Of a DNA stretch of 9,628 nucleotides, positions 1-6,441 are shown piece by piece. The translations under genes were made by a program, and so were the position numbers. Below the pieces are notes generated by a model that saw only the letters and a list, made by a program, of their open reading frames with translations, had not been told where the DNA came from and made no database searches. The stretch's first letter is position 1. Each line of letters begins with the position of its first letter. Origin of the DNA: Zoogloeaceae bacterium (GTDB lineage Bacteria; Pseudomonadota; Gammaproteobacteria; Burkholderiales; Rhodocyclaceae); contig JAIRLE010000196.1 in assembly GCA_031259605.1 (NCBI GenBank), positions 1-9,628 of the forward strand, given 5' to 3'.

Positions 1-38
1 GTTGTCGCAATAGACCCGCCGCCGGAGACGGAACACGA

Positions 39-701
39 TCAGGCGCTCGCATTCCGGGGCAACAGCCGGTCGATCCCCATTGCCAGCGCGATGCCTACCC
101 CTTGCGCCACGATGAAAGCCGGGGCATCCTGCGGCGCGATGCCGGAAAAAGTGTCGCTGAACATGCGCCCGATGGTGACGGCGGGGTTGGCGAAAGAAGT
201 CGAGGAAGTAAACCAGAATGCCGACCCGATGTAGGCGGCGACACAGGCTGCTGTCTTTTGTGGCGGCGCTTTCAGCACGACCAGCAACAGGCCGGTGGTG
301 GCGACCACTTCAGCCAGCCATTGCCCCGCGCCGGTTCGCGCATTGGAAGCCAGTTGCCACACGGACAGATCGAACATCGCATTGGCGAGACAGGCGCCAA
401 AGACCGCTCCGGCCATCTGCGCCGCAATGTAGCCGCCAAGCATTTTTCCGTCCAGTGCCCCGCGCCATTTCATCAGAATGCTGACGGCGGGATTCATGTG
501 CGCGCCGCTTGAAGGGCCAAATATTTCGATCAGGAAGTAGAGCGCGAAAATCGTGGCGAGAGTATTGCCCAGCAGCGCGACTGCATTGTTTCCGTTGGAC
601 AGCTTTGCCGCCATGATGCCGGAGCCGAGAATGGCGGCGAGCAGTAGGGCCGTGGCGAGAAACTCCACGAAAAGGCGGCGCCAGAATGGGATTGTGTCCA
701 T
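39..701 (-). CDS. Aquaporin/MIP family channel
   Basis: A 220-residue inner-membrane channel of the major intrinsic protein family. Both pore half-helix signatures are present: the first NPA at residues 70-72 (within GAHMNPAVS) and the second at 172-174 (within SFANPAVTIGR). The hydrophobic stretches between them fit the usual six-helix layout, and the length is normal. The residue after the second NPA is Val175, where water-selective channels have the selectivity-filter arginine. This is known in the AqpS-like group linked to arsenite or methylarsenical transport, so the substrate may be a small neutral solute other than water; that is inference. The frame stays open upstream to 926, but homology begins at the FWRRLFVEFL segment, so I start at the ATG of MDTIPF. 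No clear Shine-Dalgarno precedes it. It is transcribed away from the lipid-type operon and no arsenic genes are visible beside it. Confidence 0.9.
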   Translation of the reverse strand: MDTIPFWRRLFVEFLATALLLAAILGSGIMAAKLSNGNNAVALLGNTLATIFALYFLIEIFGPSSGAHMNPAVSILMKWRGALDGKMLGGYIAAQMAGAVFGACLANAMFDLSVWQLASNARTGAGQWLAEVVATTGLLLVVLKAPPQKTAACVAAYIGSAFWFTSSTSFANPAVTIGRMFSDTFSGIAPQDAPAFIVAQGVGIALAMGIDRLLPRNASA

Positions 702-824
702 GATCGTTGGGCGGATTGTCACCACAGGAATTGTGGGCGAAAGAATTCTACATGGAAAATCGTGTAGACTGCCGCTCTCTCTTACATCATCCGTTATCCG
801 AAGAATATCTGGAGCATTCCGGCC
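702..824. promoter_or_regulatory. Divergent intergenic region (aquaporin / lipid operon)
   Basis: These 123 bases separate the leftward aquaporin gene from the rightward operon and must hold the promoters of both unless transcription enters from outside. An inverted repeat at 747-768 is the clearest structure. GGAG at 811-814 lies 10 bases before the first operon ATG at 825 and is a usable ribosome binding site. I see no pair of sigma70 hexamers with correct spacing for the operon. On the minus strand TAGAAT (complement of 745-750) resembles a -10 box but lacks a good -35. Confidence 0.5.
747..768. repeat. Inverted repeat, possible operator
   Basis: TCTACATG (747-754) pairs with CGTGTAGA (761-768) across a 6-base loop, giving eight pairs of which one is a G-T wobble. 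It lies mid-way in the divergent intergenic region and no T-run follows, so an operator for a dimeric regulator is likelier than a terminator. No regulator gene is in the window to match it. Confidence 0.4.
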
Positions 825-1289
825 ATGCGTTTCCTTCTTGTAGACGCCATTCTTGAGTGGGCGCCCGGCAAACATGCCAAAGGAGTCAAGAATGTCAGTC
901 TCAGCGAGGATTTCTTCGACGACCATTTTCCGCTCAAACCCATTATGCCCGGCGTTCTCATAGTGGAAGGCATGGCGCAGATATCCGGGCTTTTACTGGA
1001 AGAGTCCATGAGGGATCAGGGCAAAAATGTCAAGGCGCTCATGAGCTTGATGGAAAAGGTGAAATTCAGGCTCCCGGTCTATCCGGGATCGCAGGTTCTT
1101 TATACCTGCACGATTCTCCAGATAAATGAATACGGCGGAAAAGTCTCCGCTTCGGCATCGGTTGCGGGAGAGATGGCGGCGGAATGTTCCTTGCTCTTTT
1201 CCTTCCACGAATTCGGCAATCCGACACAGGACGCCATTCGGGCGCGTGTGCTGGAAACCTGGCTGGCCAACGCAAAATATGTGTCCTGA
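825..1289 (+). CDS. FabZ-like 3-hydroxyacyl-ACP dehydratase
   Basis: A 154-residue hotdog-fold protein, about the normal FabZ length. The signature is intact: His34 in DDHFPLKPIMPG, then LIVEGMAQ with Glu48, matching the FabZ catalytic His/Glu pair. It should dehydrate 3-hydroxyacyl-ACP to trans-2-enoyl-ACP in the cytoplasm. The start ATG at 825 has GGAG at 811-814 and the N-terminus aligns with the usual hotdog first strand (FLLVDAILEWAPGK). It is the first gene of the operon and its 3' end overlaps the next gene by 11 nt. The C-terminal extension after about residue 135 (NPTQDAIRARVLETWLAN) is not part of the core motif set. Dedication to the local ACP rather than housekeeping synthesis is inferred from position. 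Confidence 0.88.
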   Translation: MRFLLVDAILEWAPGKHAKGVKNVSLSEDFFDDHFPLKPIMPGVLIVEGMAQISGLLLEESMRDQGKNVKALMSLMEKVKFRLPVYPGSQVLYTCTILQINEYGGKVSASASVAGEMAAECSLLFSFHEFGNPTQDAIRARVLETWLANAKYVS

Positions 1290-2205
1290 GCTTTTCATCA
1301 CGGGTACAGGCGTGTTGACCTGCCTGGGCAGCTCGCTGCAAACAACCGTGGCCGCGCTCGCGGCGGGGCGGCGCGTGGAGGGCAAGTCGTATTCCTTTCT
1401 GGCTGGAACGCCTTACGCGGCCCTTTCGGTCGCACCTCCGGCGGAACCGGGCATCACTGCCCATATCCGGGACAAACGGATCCACAAATTCATGTCGCGC
1501 CAAGCCGAACTGGCCGCCGTGGCGGCGCGACAGGCGCTGGCACAGTCCTCTCCGCTGGCGCGGGGCATCAGGCCGGAACGCATCGGGCTTTATGCGGGTG
1601 TCGGGCTGACGGCAATGGATATGGACGGCAGTGTTTCTTTCCTGCGCAAATCGTTCGGCGAAGATGGCGCGTTCAGCCATAATGCTTTCACGCAGAAAGG
1701 GTTGCGCGCCATTCATCCCCTGTGGTCGTTTCATTCGCTGGCCAACATGCCCGCCTGTATCGTTTCGGTGCTGGAAGGCATCAAGGGCGACAACGGGCTT
1801 TATACCCCCTGGGAAGACCAGTCCGCGTTCGCGCTCATTGAAGCCGCTCATGCCCTGGGGCGCGGAGACATCGACTGCGCGGTGGTACTGGCTTCCGACA
1901 CGCCCTCGCATCCGGCCAGCCTCGTGGAACTCGCACGCGCCGGTTATCTCGCGCCAACGGAAATTGCCGCCGATGGCGCAGCCTGTCTGGTGCTGGAACG
2001 CTCCGAAACCGCTCCGCCTTCCAGACGGCTCAAAAACATGGATCTCGTCTTCACCGGCGCGCCCCTCCATGACCCGCTGGCGTCTTTCATTGGTCGAACC
2101 GTCGCCGCCGCGCCTCTGCTGCTGGTCGCCCTGGCTGATGCCTGTGGCGTACCCTGCCGGTTAACCGGCTGCGGCGGTCACGGATTTTCGTTCGAGGCAG
2201 TCTGA
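1279..2205 (+). CDS. Ketosynthase-like protein lacking catalytic Cys (chain-length-factor-like)
   Basis: A 308-residue protein with the ketosynthase N-terminal fold: it opens with LFITGTGVLTCLGSS, has the NMPACIVSVLEGIKGDNG region (156-173), and the ADGAACLVLE segment (231-240) matching the KS GEGAA..VLE element. Where active enzymes have the nucleophilic Cys (SAC-A), this one reads TPWEDQS, placing Asp180 or a neighbour there. The C-terminal half is cut short: the HGTGT and K..GH motifs are absent and only a short tail (CGGHGFSFEAV) recalls the FGFGG end. It therefore should not condense alone. By analogy with chain-length factors it may pair with the next ketosynthase. The ATG at 1279 is chosen because KS homology begins there; the frame is open further upstream but overlaps the dehydratase. 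The stop shares one base with the next start (TGATG). Confidence 0.8.
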   Translation: MCPELFITGTGVLTCLGSSLQTTVAALAAGRRVEGKSYSFLAGTPYAALSVAPPAEPGITAHIRDKRIHKFMSRQAELAAVAARQALAQSSPLARGIRPERIGLYAGVGLTAMDMDGSVSFLRKSFGEDGAFSHNAFTQKGLRAIHPLWSFHSLANMPACIVSVLEGIKGDNGLYTPWEDQSAFALIEAAHALGRGDIDCAVVLASDTPSHPASLVELARAGYLAPTEIAADGAACLVLERSETAPPSRRLKNMDLVFTGAPLHDPLASFIGRTVAAAPLLLVALADACGVPCRLTGCGGHGFSFEAV

Positions 2206-3443
2206 TGCGGCGCGTGGCAATCACCGGATTCGGCGTCGTCTCTCCCATTGGCGTGGGCAGGGAAGCGTTTTTTGCCGGGCTGGAATCTGGAAAGAACGGC
2301 ATCGCGCCAATCACCCGTTTCGATGCTTCCGGCCTGGACGTGCGTTGCGCCGGGGAAGTGCAAGATGTCCCCGAACCGGCGGACGAACCCGACCGCGATC
2401 TGTTCTGGCGCGACCCCAAAGTCGTTTTCGCGCTGACAGCGGCAGAGGAAGCCTTGGCGATGGCGGGGGTGGATTCGTTTTCCGCTGACGACCTCATTCA
2501 CATCGGCAGCAGCCTGGAGACTTTTTGCTTCAGGGATTTTTCCCTGAACGGCCATCCTGGCGAAGAAGCTCTCCTGCGCCGACTGATTGCGACGTATCGC
2601 GGATGCCTGCCGCTGGACACGGCGATCTCCCGCATCAGGGCGCGTTACGGCAATCCGGGTCAGGCCGTGACCAACTGCTCCGCCTGCGCGGTGGGTGCGC
2701 AGACGATAGGGCAGGCCTTTCACGCTATACGCGATGGACGCTTCACGCGGGCCATGACCGGCGGCTTCGATTCCATGATCAATCTGCTGGGCGTGGGAGG
2801 ATTCCAGCTACTGGGCGCGCTCGCCACAGGCGAACCCGGAAATGGCGCCACGCTGTGTCTCCCCTTCGACGCCAACCGTACCGGGCTGGTACTGGGCGAA
2901 GGCGCGGCCTTCGTGGTGCTGGAGGAGCGCGAGCAGGCGCTGGCGGTGGGCAAGACGCTGTATGCGGAAATCGTCGGCTTCGGTTCCACGCTGGACGCCT
3001 GCGGTTTGAGCGCGCCCGATCCCACCGGCGATGGCGCGGTACGCGCCATGCGTGCGGCGCTTGCCGATGCGGGCCTGCCGTCGCAGGCTGTCGATCACAT
3101 CAATACGCACGGCACCGGCACACAATTGAACGATCCGGTAGAAGCGCAGGCGATTCGGCGCGTATTTGCAGACACCTGGGAACGCATTCCGGTTACGGCG
3201 GTGAAGTCGATGATAGGCCACTCCATTGCCGCCGCAGGCGCCATTGAAGTCGTCGCCTGCCTTTACACGCTTCTGCGCAGCAGGATTCCGCCCAACATCG
3301 GGCTGCAAAAAGTCGGTGCGGGTTGCGAGCTGAACCACGTCGCCGGAACTGCCCGGCCCTTTGCCGCCCGGTATGTGCTCACCAACTCCTTCGGCTTTGG
3401 CGGACAGAACGCCAGCCTGATTCTGACGCAGGCTGACACATGA
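2205..3443 (+). CDS. FabF-like beta-ketoacyl-ACP synthase (active)
   Basis: A full-length (412-residue) KASII-type condensing enzyme. The catalytic set is complete: Cys161 in NCSACAVG, His302 in NTHGTGTQLNDPVEA, Lys334 and His339 in VKSMIGHSIAAAGA, and the C-terminal NSFGFGGQNAS. It should perform decarboxylative condensation of malonyl-ACP with an acyl-ACP, lengthening the chain by two carbons. It starts at the ATG that overlaps the previous stop by one base and is preceded by GAGG, so it is translationally coupled to the Cys-less KS-like gene. This order resembles KS/CLF pairs of type II polyketide and aryl-polyene systems, where an active and an inactive subunit dimerise. Heterodimerisation here is inference. 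The region before the Cys (LDTAISRIRARYGNPGQA) departs from the usual FabF sequence, fitting a specialised rather than housekeeping enzyme. Confidence 0.92.
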   Translation: MRRVAITGFGVVSPIGVGREAFFAGLESGKNGIAPITRFDASGLDVRCAGEVQDVPEPADEPDRDLFWRDPKVVFALTAAEEALAMAGVDSFSADDLIHIGSSLETFCFRDFSLNGHPGEEALLRRLIATYRGCLPLDTAISRIRARYGNPGQAVTNCSACAVGAQTIGQAFHAIRDGRFTRAMTGGFDSMINLLGVGGFQLLGALATGEPGNGATLCLPFDANRTGLVLGEGAAFVVLEEREQALAVGKTLYAEIVGFGSTLDACGLSAPDPTGDGAVRAMRAALADAGLPSQAVDHINTHGTGTQLNDPVEAQAIRRVFADTWERIPVTAVKSMIGHSIAAAGAIEVVACLYTLLRSRIPPNIGLQKVGAGCELNHVAGTARPFAARYVLTNSFGFGGQNASLILTQADT

Positions 3444-4156
3444 CACAGCGCATCGCACTGGTTGCGGGGGGGACTGGCGATCTGGGCCAGTCTATCTGTC
3501 TTGAACTGGCGAGGGCGGGCGCGCGCGTCGCGGTGGGTTACGCGCATGCGCGAGAAAGCGCGGACGCGCTGGCAAAAGAACTCGGCGGCATCGCGCTGGC
3601 CGTGCGTGCCGAGGAAGACCCGGCTTTGGCATTTCGGGAGATCGGCGACCGCTTGGGAGGGCTTGATATATTGGTCAACGCAGTGGGCATCAATCTGGAA
3701 GACAGCGCCTTGTCCATGCGCGGTGAGGATTGGCAACAGGTGCTCGATGTCGATCTCGGCTTTGCCTTTCGCCTTACCCAGGCGGCAATGCCATACATGA
3801 TCACAAAAAAATACGGACGTATCGTGCATCTGTCTTCGGTCGCTGGGCGTGTAGGCGGACGCGGGCAAATCAACTATGCCGCCGCGAAGGCCGGGCTGGA
3901 GCGCATGACGCGCGTCTTCGCCCTTGAAGTGGGAAGAAAGGGCGTCACCATCAACTGTGTGGCGCCAGGCGTCATCATTTCCGCGATGTCCCGGCGGATA
4001 CGCGAGAATCACGGGAAGGAATTGCTCGAACACATCGCCTGCCGACGTTTCGGCACACCGGAGGAGGTCGCAAGGGCCGTGGCCTTTCTGGCGAGCGATG
4101 CCGCCAGCTACATCAATGGCGTGGTGTTGCCTGTAGACGGAGGGATGTCGCTGTGA
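3440..4156 (+). CDS. FabG-like short-chain dehydrogenase/reductase 1
   Basis: A 238-residue classical SDR, probably an NADPH-dependent 3-oxoacyl-ACP reductase. The cofactor loop is AGGTGDLG (9-16), the catalytic Ser is Ser133 in HLSSVAG, and Tyr146/Lys150 lie in NYAAAK. The C-terminus (FLASDAASYINGVVLPVDGG) is typical of FabG. Two deviations: the NNAG motif reads NAVG (80-83), and the Asn of the catalytic tetrad in helix 4 is Asp105 (VLDVDLGFAF). Acid at that site could alter activity or substrate, though it does not by itself prove loss. It overlaps the ketosynthase stop by 4 nt (ATGA). The ribosome site is weak (CAGG), so translation probably depends on coupling. Confidence 0.9.
   Translation: MTQRIALVAGGTGDLGQSICLELARAGARVAVGYAHARESADALAKELGGIALAVRAEEDPALAFREIGDRLGGLDILVNAVGINLEDSALSMRGEDWQQVLDVDLGFAFRLTQAAMPYMITKKYGRIVHLSSVAGRVGGRGQINYAAAKAGLERMTRVFALEVGRKGVTINCVAPGVIISAMSRRIRENHGKELLEHIACRRFGTPEEVARAVAFLASDAASYINGVVLPVDGGMSL
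4139..4144 (+). promoter_or_regulatory. Strong Shine-Dalgarno that fixes a GTG start
   Basis: GGAGGG inside the 3' end of SDR 1 lies 8 bases before GTG at 4153. It supports GTG as the start of the nitroreductase-family gene, since the next in-frame ATG, eight codons downstream, lacks such a site. Confidence 0.7.
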
Positions 4157-4725
4157 GCGCGAGTTATGAAACCCTGATGACGCTTTTGCAGGTGCGCCGC
4201 TCCTGCCGGGAGTTTGCGCCACACCGGCTGGAAGAAGATGTCCTGGCATCCCTCGAGGCGGCATTCGCGCAAGCGCCGCAGGCGGGAGGCGACCGTCACC
4301 TCGCCTGCCATTTCATCACCGATTCCGCTCGCCTGCACAAACTGGCCGAAGCCGGGACACAAGCCTTCGCCGACTTCTGCGACCGTATTCCGTCCGCTTT
4401 TGCCCGCGAGGAAATGCGGCAATATGGTGAAAACTTTTTCTGGTTTGGCAACGCTCCGGCGCTTGCCGTTGTCACCTGCCGGAAACCGCCCGCTTTTTTG
4501 CAGGCGGTGATGGGCGATAAAGCCGCCTTGCCGTGGGGCGGCGATCTTTCCGGCGCGATGGCCGCTTTCGCCCTCCTGTTGGCGGCGCAGACACTCGGTC
4601 TGGGAGCCTGCTGCCTGACCGGTCCGCTCACTGTCTGGCGGGAAATGGAAACCCGCCTCGATATTCCGAAACATGACCAGCTCGTCCTCCTGGTTGTGAT
4701 TGGCTACAAAAAGGATTCCATATGA
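4153..4725 (+). CDS. Nitroreductase-family flavoprotein
   Basis: A 190-residue protein with nitroreductase-fold marks: the N-terminal RRSCREF (residues 15-21; Arg/Ser normally contact the FMN phosphate), the AFAQAPQAGGDRH segment where the family has its AP..xN.QP motif, and the C-terminal DLSGAMAAFALLLAAQTLGLGACCLTG (131-157), which is the usual dimer/FMN segment. It probably binds FMN and uses NAD(P)H as a homodimer. Members of this superfamily do many reactions besides nitro reduction, including enoyl or iminium reduction and dehydrogenation, so the name does not give the reaction. No FabI, FabK or FabV-type enoyl reductase is seen in the operon; this protein could fill that role or desaturate the chain, which is inference. 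It starts at GTG, overlapping the previous stop by 4 nt (GTGA), with a strong ribosome site. Confidence 0.82.
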   Translation: MSASYETLMTLLQVRRSCREFAPHRLEEDVLASLEAAFAQAPQAGGDRHLACHFITDSARLHKLAEAGTQAFADFCDRIPSAFAREEMRQYGENFFWFGNAPALAVVTCRKPPAFLQAVMGDKAALPWGGDLSGAMAAFALLLAAQTLGLGACCLTGPLTVWREMETRLDIPKHDQLVLLVVIGYKKDSI

Positions 4726-5129
4726 ATAGCGAATCATCCCTCTTCGACGGCGTTTGCGACTGCATCCGGCAAACGCTGGAAAAGGATCTGCCCGACATTC
4801 GTGAAACCGACCGACTGATTGCCGATCTGGAAGCAGACTCGCTCGATTTCCTTGATCTCATCTTCCGCATCGAGCAGAAATTCAACGTCAGCATCAATCC
4901 CCGCGACCTGGAACACCGCACACAGGCGGCGCTGGGCGGCGAACCGATTCTGATCGAAGGCTGCTATACGGCGCGGGCCGTAGAAGAATTCAGGAAATTC
5001 ATGCCGGAAGCGCCTGGAGAAGAACTCTACCCGAACATGCCCGCGCGTGATCTGTTCGCCAGTTTCCGGGTAAAAACCTTCATGAACTTGGTGGCGTTTG
5101 CACAGGACAATGGAGGCCGCGCGGCATGA
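4722..5129 (+). CDS. Acyl carrier protein with long C-terminal part
   Basis: The N-terminal half is a carrier domain: LIADLEADSLDFLDLIF (32-48) holds the attachment motif DSLDF, with Ser40 as the 4'-phosphopantetheine site, followed by the acidic helix II and EQKFNVSI. At 135 residues it is clearly longer than the roughly 80 of a housekeeping ACP. The extra part lies after helix II: an insert (about 60-100, LGGEPILIEGCY and onwards) precedes a final segment LFASFRVKTFMNLVAFAQ that looks like the ACP's last helix. It should carry the growing acyl chain for the neighbouring enzymes after activation by a phosphopantetheinyl transferase encoded elsewhere. The start ATG at 4722 overlaps the previous stop (ATGA) and has AAGGA at 4711-4715, well spaced for high expression, as a carrier would need. 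Confidence 0.9.
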   Translation: MNSESSLFDGVCDCIRQTLEKDLPDIRETDRLIADLEADSLDFLDLIFRIEQKFNVSINPRDLEHRTQAALGGEPILIEGCYTARAVEEFRKFMPEAPGEELYPNMPARDLFASFRVKTFMNLVAFAQDNGGRAA

Positions 5130-5731
5130 ACTTCCGGCGGCGTGGCGCGGATAGTTGTCCGGCGCGGGCCAGACTGCGCGCTTGGCTCGCGGACGGAGCG
5201 CGGGGACCGCTGACGCTGAATCCCGGGGATTTCGCCGGACAGAAGTTCTCGCTCACCGCCCTGCTTTTTTCCGCGCCGCTGCCTGAGCGCCTGCGTCAGT
5301 ACTGGCGCTCGTTCTGTGTCTGGATGGGGTCATATACGCCGTTTTCTGGCTGGAAAGTCTTCTGGTACCGGCGAGCAGGCGTGACGATCGGCAGGAACGT
5401 CTTCATTTCGCCCCAAGTGGTGATCGACTTGCTGTTCCCGCAACTCATCACATTTGAAGACGGGGCGGTGATCGGCCTCGGCGCCATTGTCGCAACGCAC
5501 GTTTTTTCGCCCGACCGGATCCTCGTCGGACGCGCCCATGTCGGGCGGCGCGCACTCGTCGGCGGTCGGAGTATTCTGGCCGTCAACCAGATCGGGGAAG
5601 AAGGCGTGCTGGGGCCGAACAGTTGGCCGATCATGCCGATACCCGCGGGATATATCGCCATCGGCGTACCGCCAAGTATGTACGAGCGTAAAACTTCCCG
5701 AACCGGAAAAGGCGGAGAAAACCTGGTATGA
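5126..5731 (+). CDS. Hexapeptide-repeat (left-handed beta-helix) protein 1, possible acyltransferase
   Basis: A 201-residue protein. Residues 1-85 are a basic and aromatic leader ending in ERLRQYWRSFCVWMG and GWKVFWYRRAGV. From about 86 onward, hexapeptide-like steps (VTIGRN, VVIDLL, AVIGLG, RILVGR, SILAVN, VLGPNS, IAIGVP) indicate a trimeric left-handed beta-helix. His125 in ATHVFSP sits roughly where galactoside/chloramphenicol-type acetyltransferases have their catalytic His. An acyl or acetyl transfer role is therefore plausible, but donor and acceptor are unknown. It overlaps the ACP stop by 4 nt and has GGAGG at 5112-5116. Its closest relative in the window is the protein at 6912-7526, with strong similarity through the WMG..TP..GWK.FWYR region and DLLFPQLIT.EDG. 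Confidence 0.8.
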   Translation: MNFRRRGADSCPARARLRAWLADGARGPLTLNPGDFAGQKFSLTALLFSAPLPERLRQYWRSFCVWMGSYTPFSGWKVFWYRRAGVTIGRNVFISPQVVIDLLFPQLITFEDGAVIGLGAIVATHVFSPDRILVGRAHVGRRALVGGRSILAVNQIGEEGVLGPNSWPIMPIPAGYIAIGVPPSMYERKTSRTGKGGENLV

Positions 5732-6438
5732 AAAGCGTTTTTGTAACAGGCGGCAGCGGCGCGGTTGGCAGCGCCATCGTCCGCAAGATGACTGATCATG
5801 GCTGGCGCGTGGCATTTTGCTACAACAAGCGCGAAGAACAGGCCAGAGCGCTCGCGGCGGAGACCGGCGCATTCGCCGTACAGGCAAACCTTGAAGACGA
5901 AGCATCGGTCGTCGCCATGATGGAAAAGCTGGAAGCGGAATTCGGTGTGCCCGATGCCTTGGTCAATAATGCGGGGAAAACCAGTGTCATGCCCTTTGCG
6001 TTGCTGGACGCGGCGGACTGGGACGCGGCCATGTCCGCCAATCTGAAGAGCATGTTCCTTGTGACGCACGCCGTGATTCGTGGCATGATCCGGCGCAGGA
6101 GCGGCGTCATCGTCAATATGAGTTCCATCGCCGGACAACGAGTGCTGGAAGTGCCCGTGACCTACGCCGCCAGTAAAGCGGGCGTCACGGGTTTCACGCT
6201 GGCCCTCGCGCGCGAAGTCGCCTGCTATGGCATCCGGGTGAACGCCATTTCGCCTGGCATGCTGGATGACGGCGTTTCCGCCAACGTCCCGGAAAAGGAA
6301 AAGAACGAATATTTGCGCTATTGCCTCGCGGGCCGGCTGGGCGCCTGTAACGAAGTGGCCGACCTGGTTGAATTCCTGTGCAGTGACCGCGCCTCCTACA
6401 TCAATGCCCAACTGATTCACATCAACGGAGGCATCTGA
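5728..6438 (+). CDS. FabG-like short-chain dehydrogenase/reductase 2
   Basis: A 236-residue classical SDR with every expected element: the nucleotide loop TGGSGAVG (7-14), NNAG (80-83), tetrad Asn105 (SANLKSMF), Ser133 in NMSSIAG, and Tyr146/Lys150 in TYAASK. The C-terminus (CSDRASYINAQLIHINGGI) is FabG-like. It is the orthodox 3-oxoacyl-ACP reductase of the two in this operon, since the copy at 3440 has Asp for the Asn. Keeping two suggests different chain lengths or different oxo positions, or that one reduces a tailoring intermediate. It overlaps the preceding stop by 4 nt with GGAG at 5714-5717. Confidence 0.92.
   Translation: MKSVFVTGGSGAVGSAIVRKMTDHGWRVAFCYNKREEQARALAAETGAFAVQANLEDEASVVAMMEKLEAEFGVPDALVNNAGKTSVMPFALLDAADWDAAMSANLKSMFLVTHAVIRGMIRRRSGVIVNMSSIAGQRVLEVPVTYAASKAGVTGFTLALAREVACYGIRVNAISPGMLDDGVSANVPEKEKNEYLRYCLAGRLGACNEVADLVEFLCSDRASYINAQLIHINGGI
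6427..6431 (+). promoter_or_regulatory. Strong Shine-Dalgarno that fixes a TTG start
   Basis: GGAGG in the last codons of SDR 2 lies 10 bases before TTG at 6442. It supports that rare start over the in-frame ATG at 6499, which would remove the first strand of the hotdog-like fold. Confidence 0.6.
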
Positions 6439-6441
6439 ATC

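Noticed and set aside
702..926. N-terminal extension of the aquaporin by 75 residues
   Set aside because: The extension is not like MIP proteins and would overlap the start of the divergent dehydratase gene; homology begins at the ATG at 701.
1066..2070. Long open frame on the minus strand opposite the KS-like gene
   Set aside because: Its protein is rich in Arg/Gly/His with no family motifs; the plus strand encodes a recognisable KS fold with coupled start and stop.
3263..4264. Long minus-strand open frame opposite SDR 1
   Set aside because: It is the antisense image of clear KS and SDR genes in G+C-rich DNA and shows no motif of its own.
5296..6420. Long minus-strand open frame opposite hexapeptide protein 1 and SDR 2
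   Set aside because: It spans two recognised plus-strand genes and has no motif or ribosome site.
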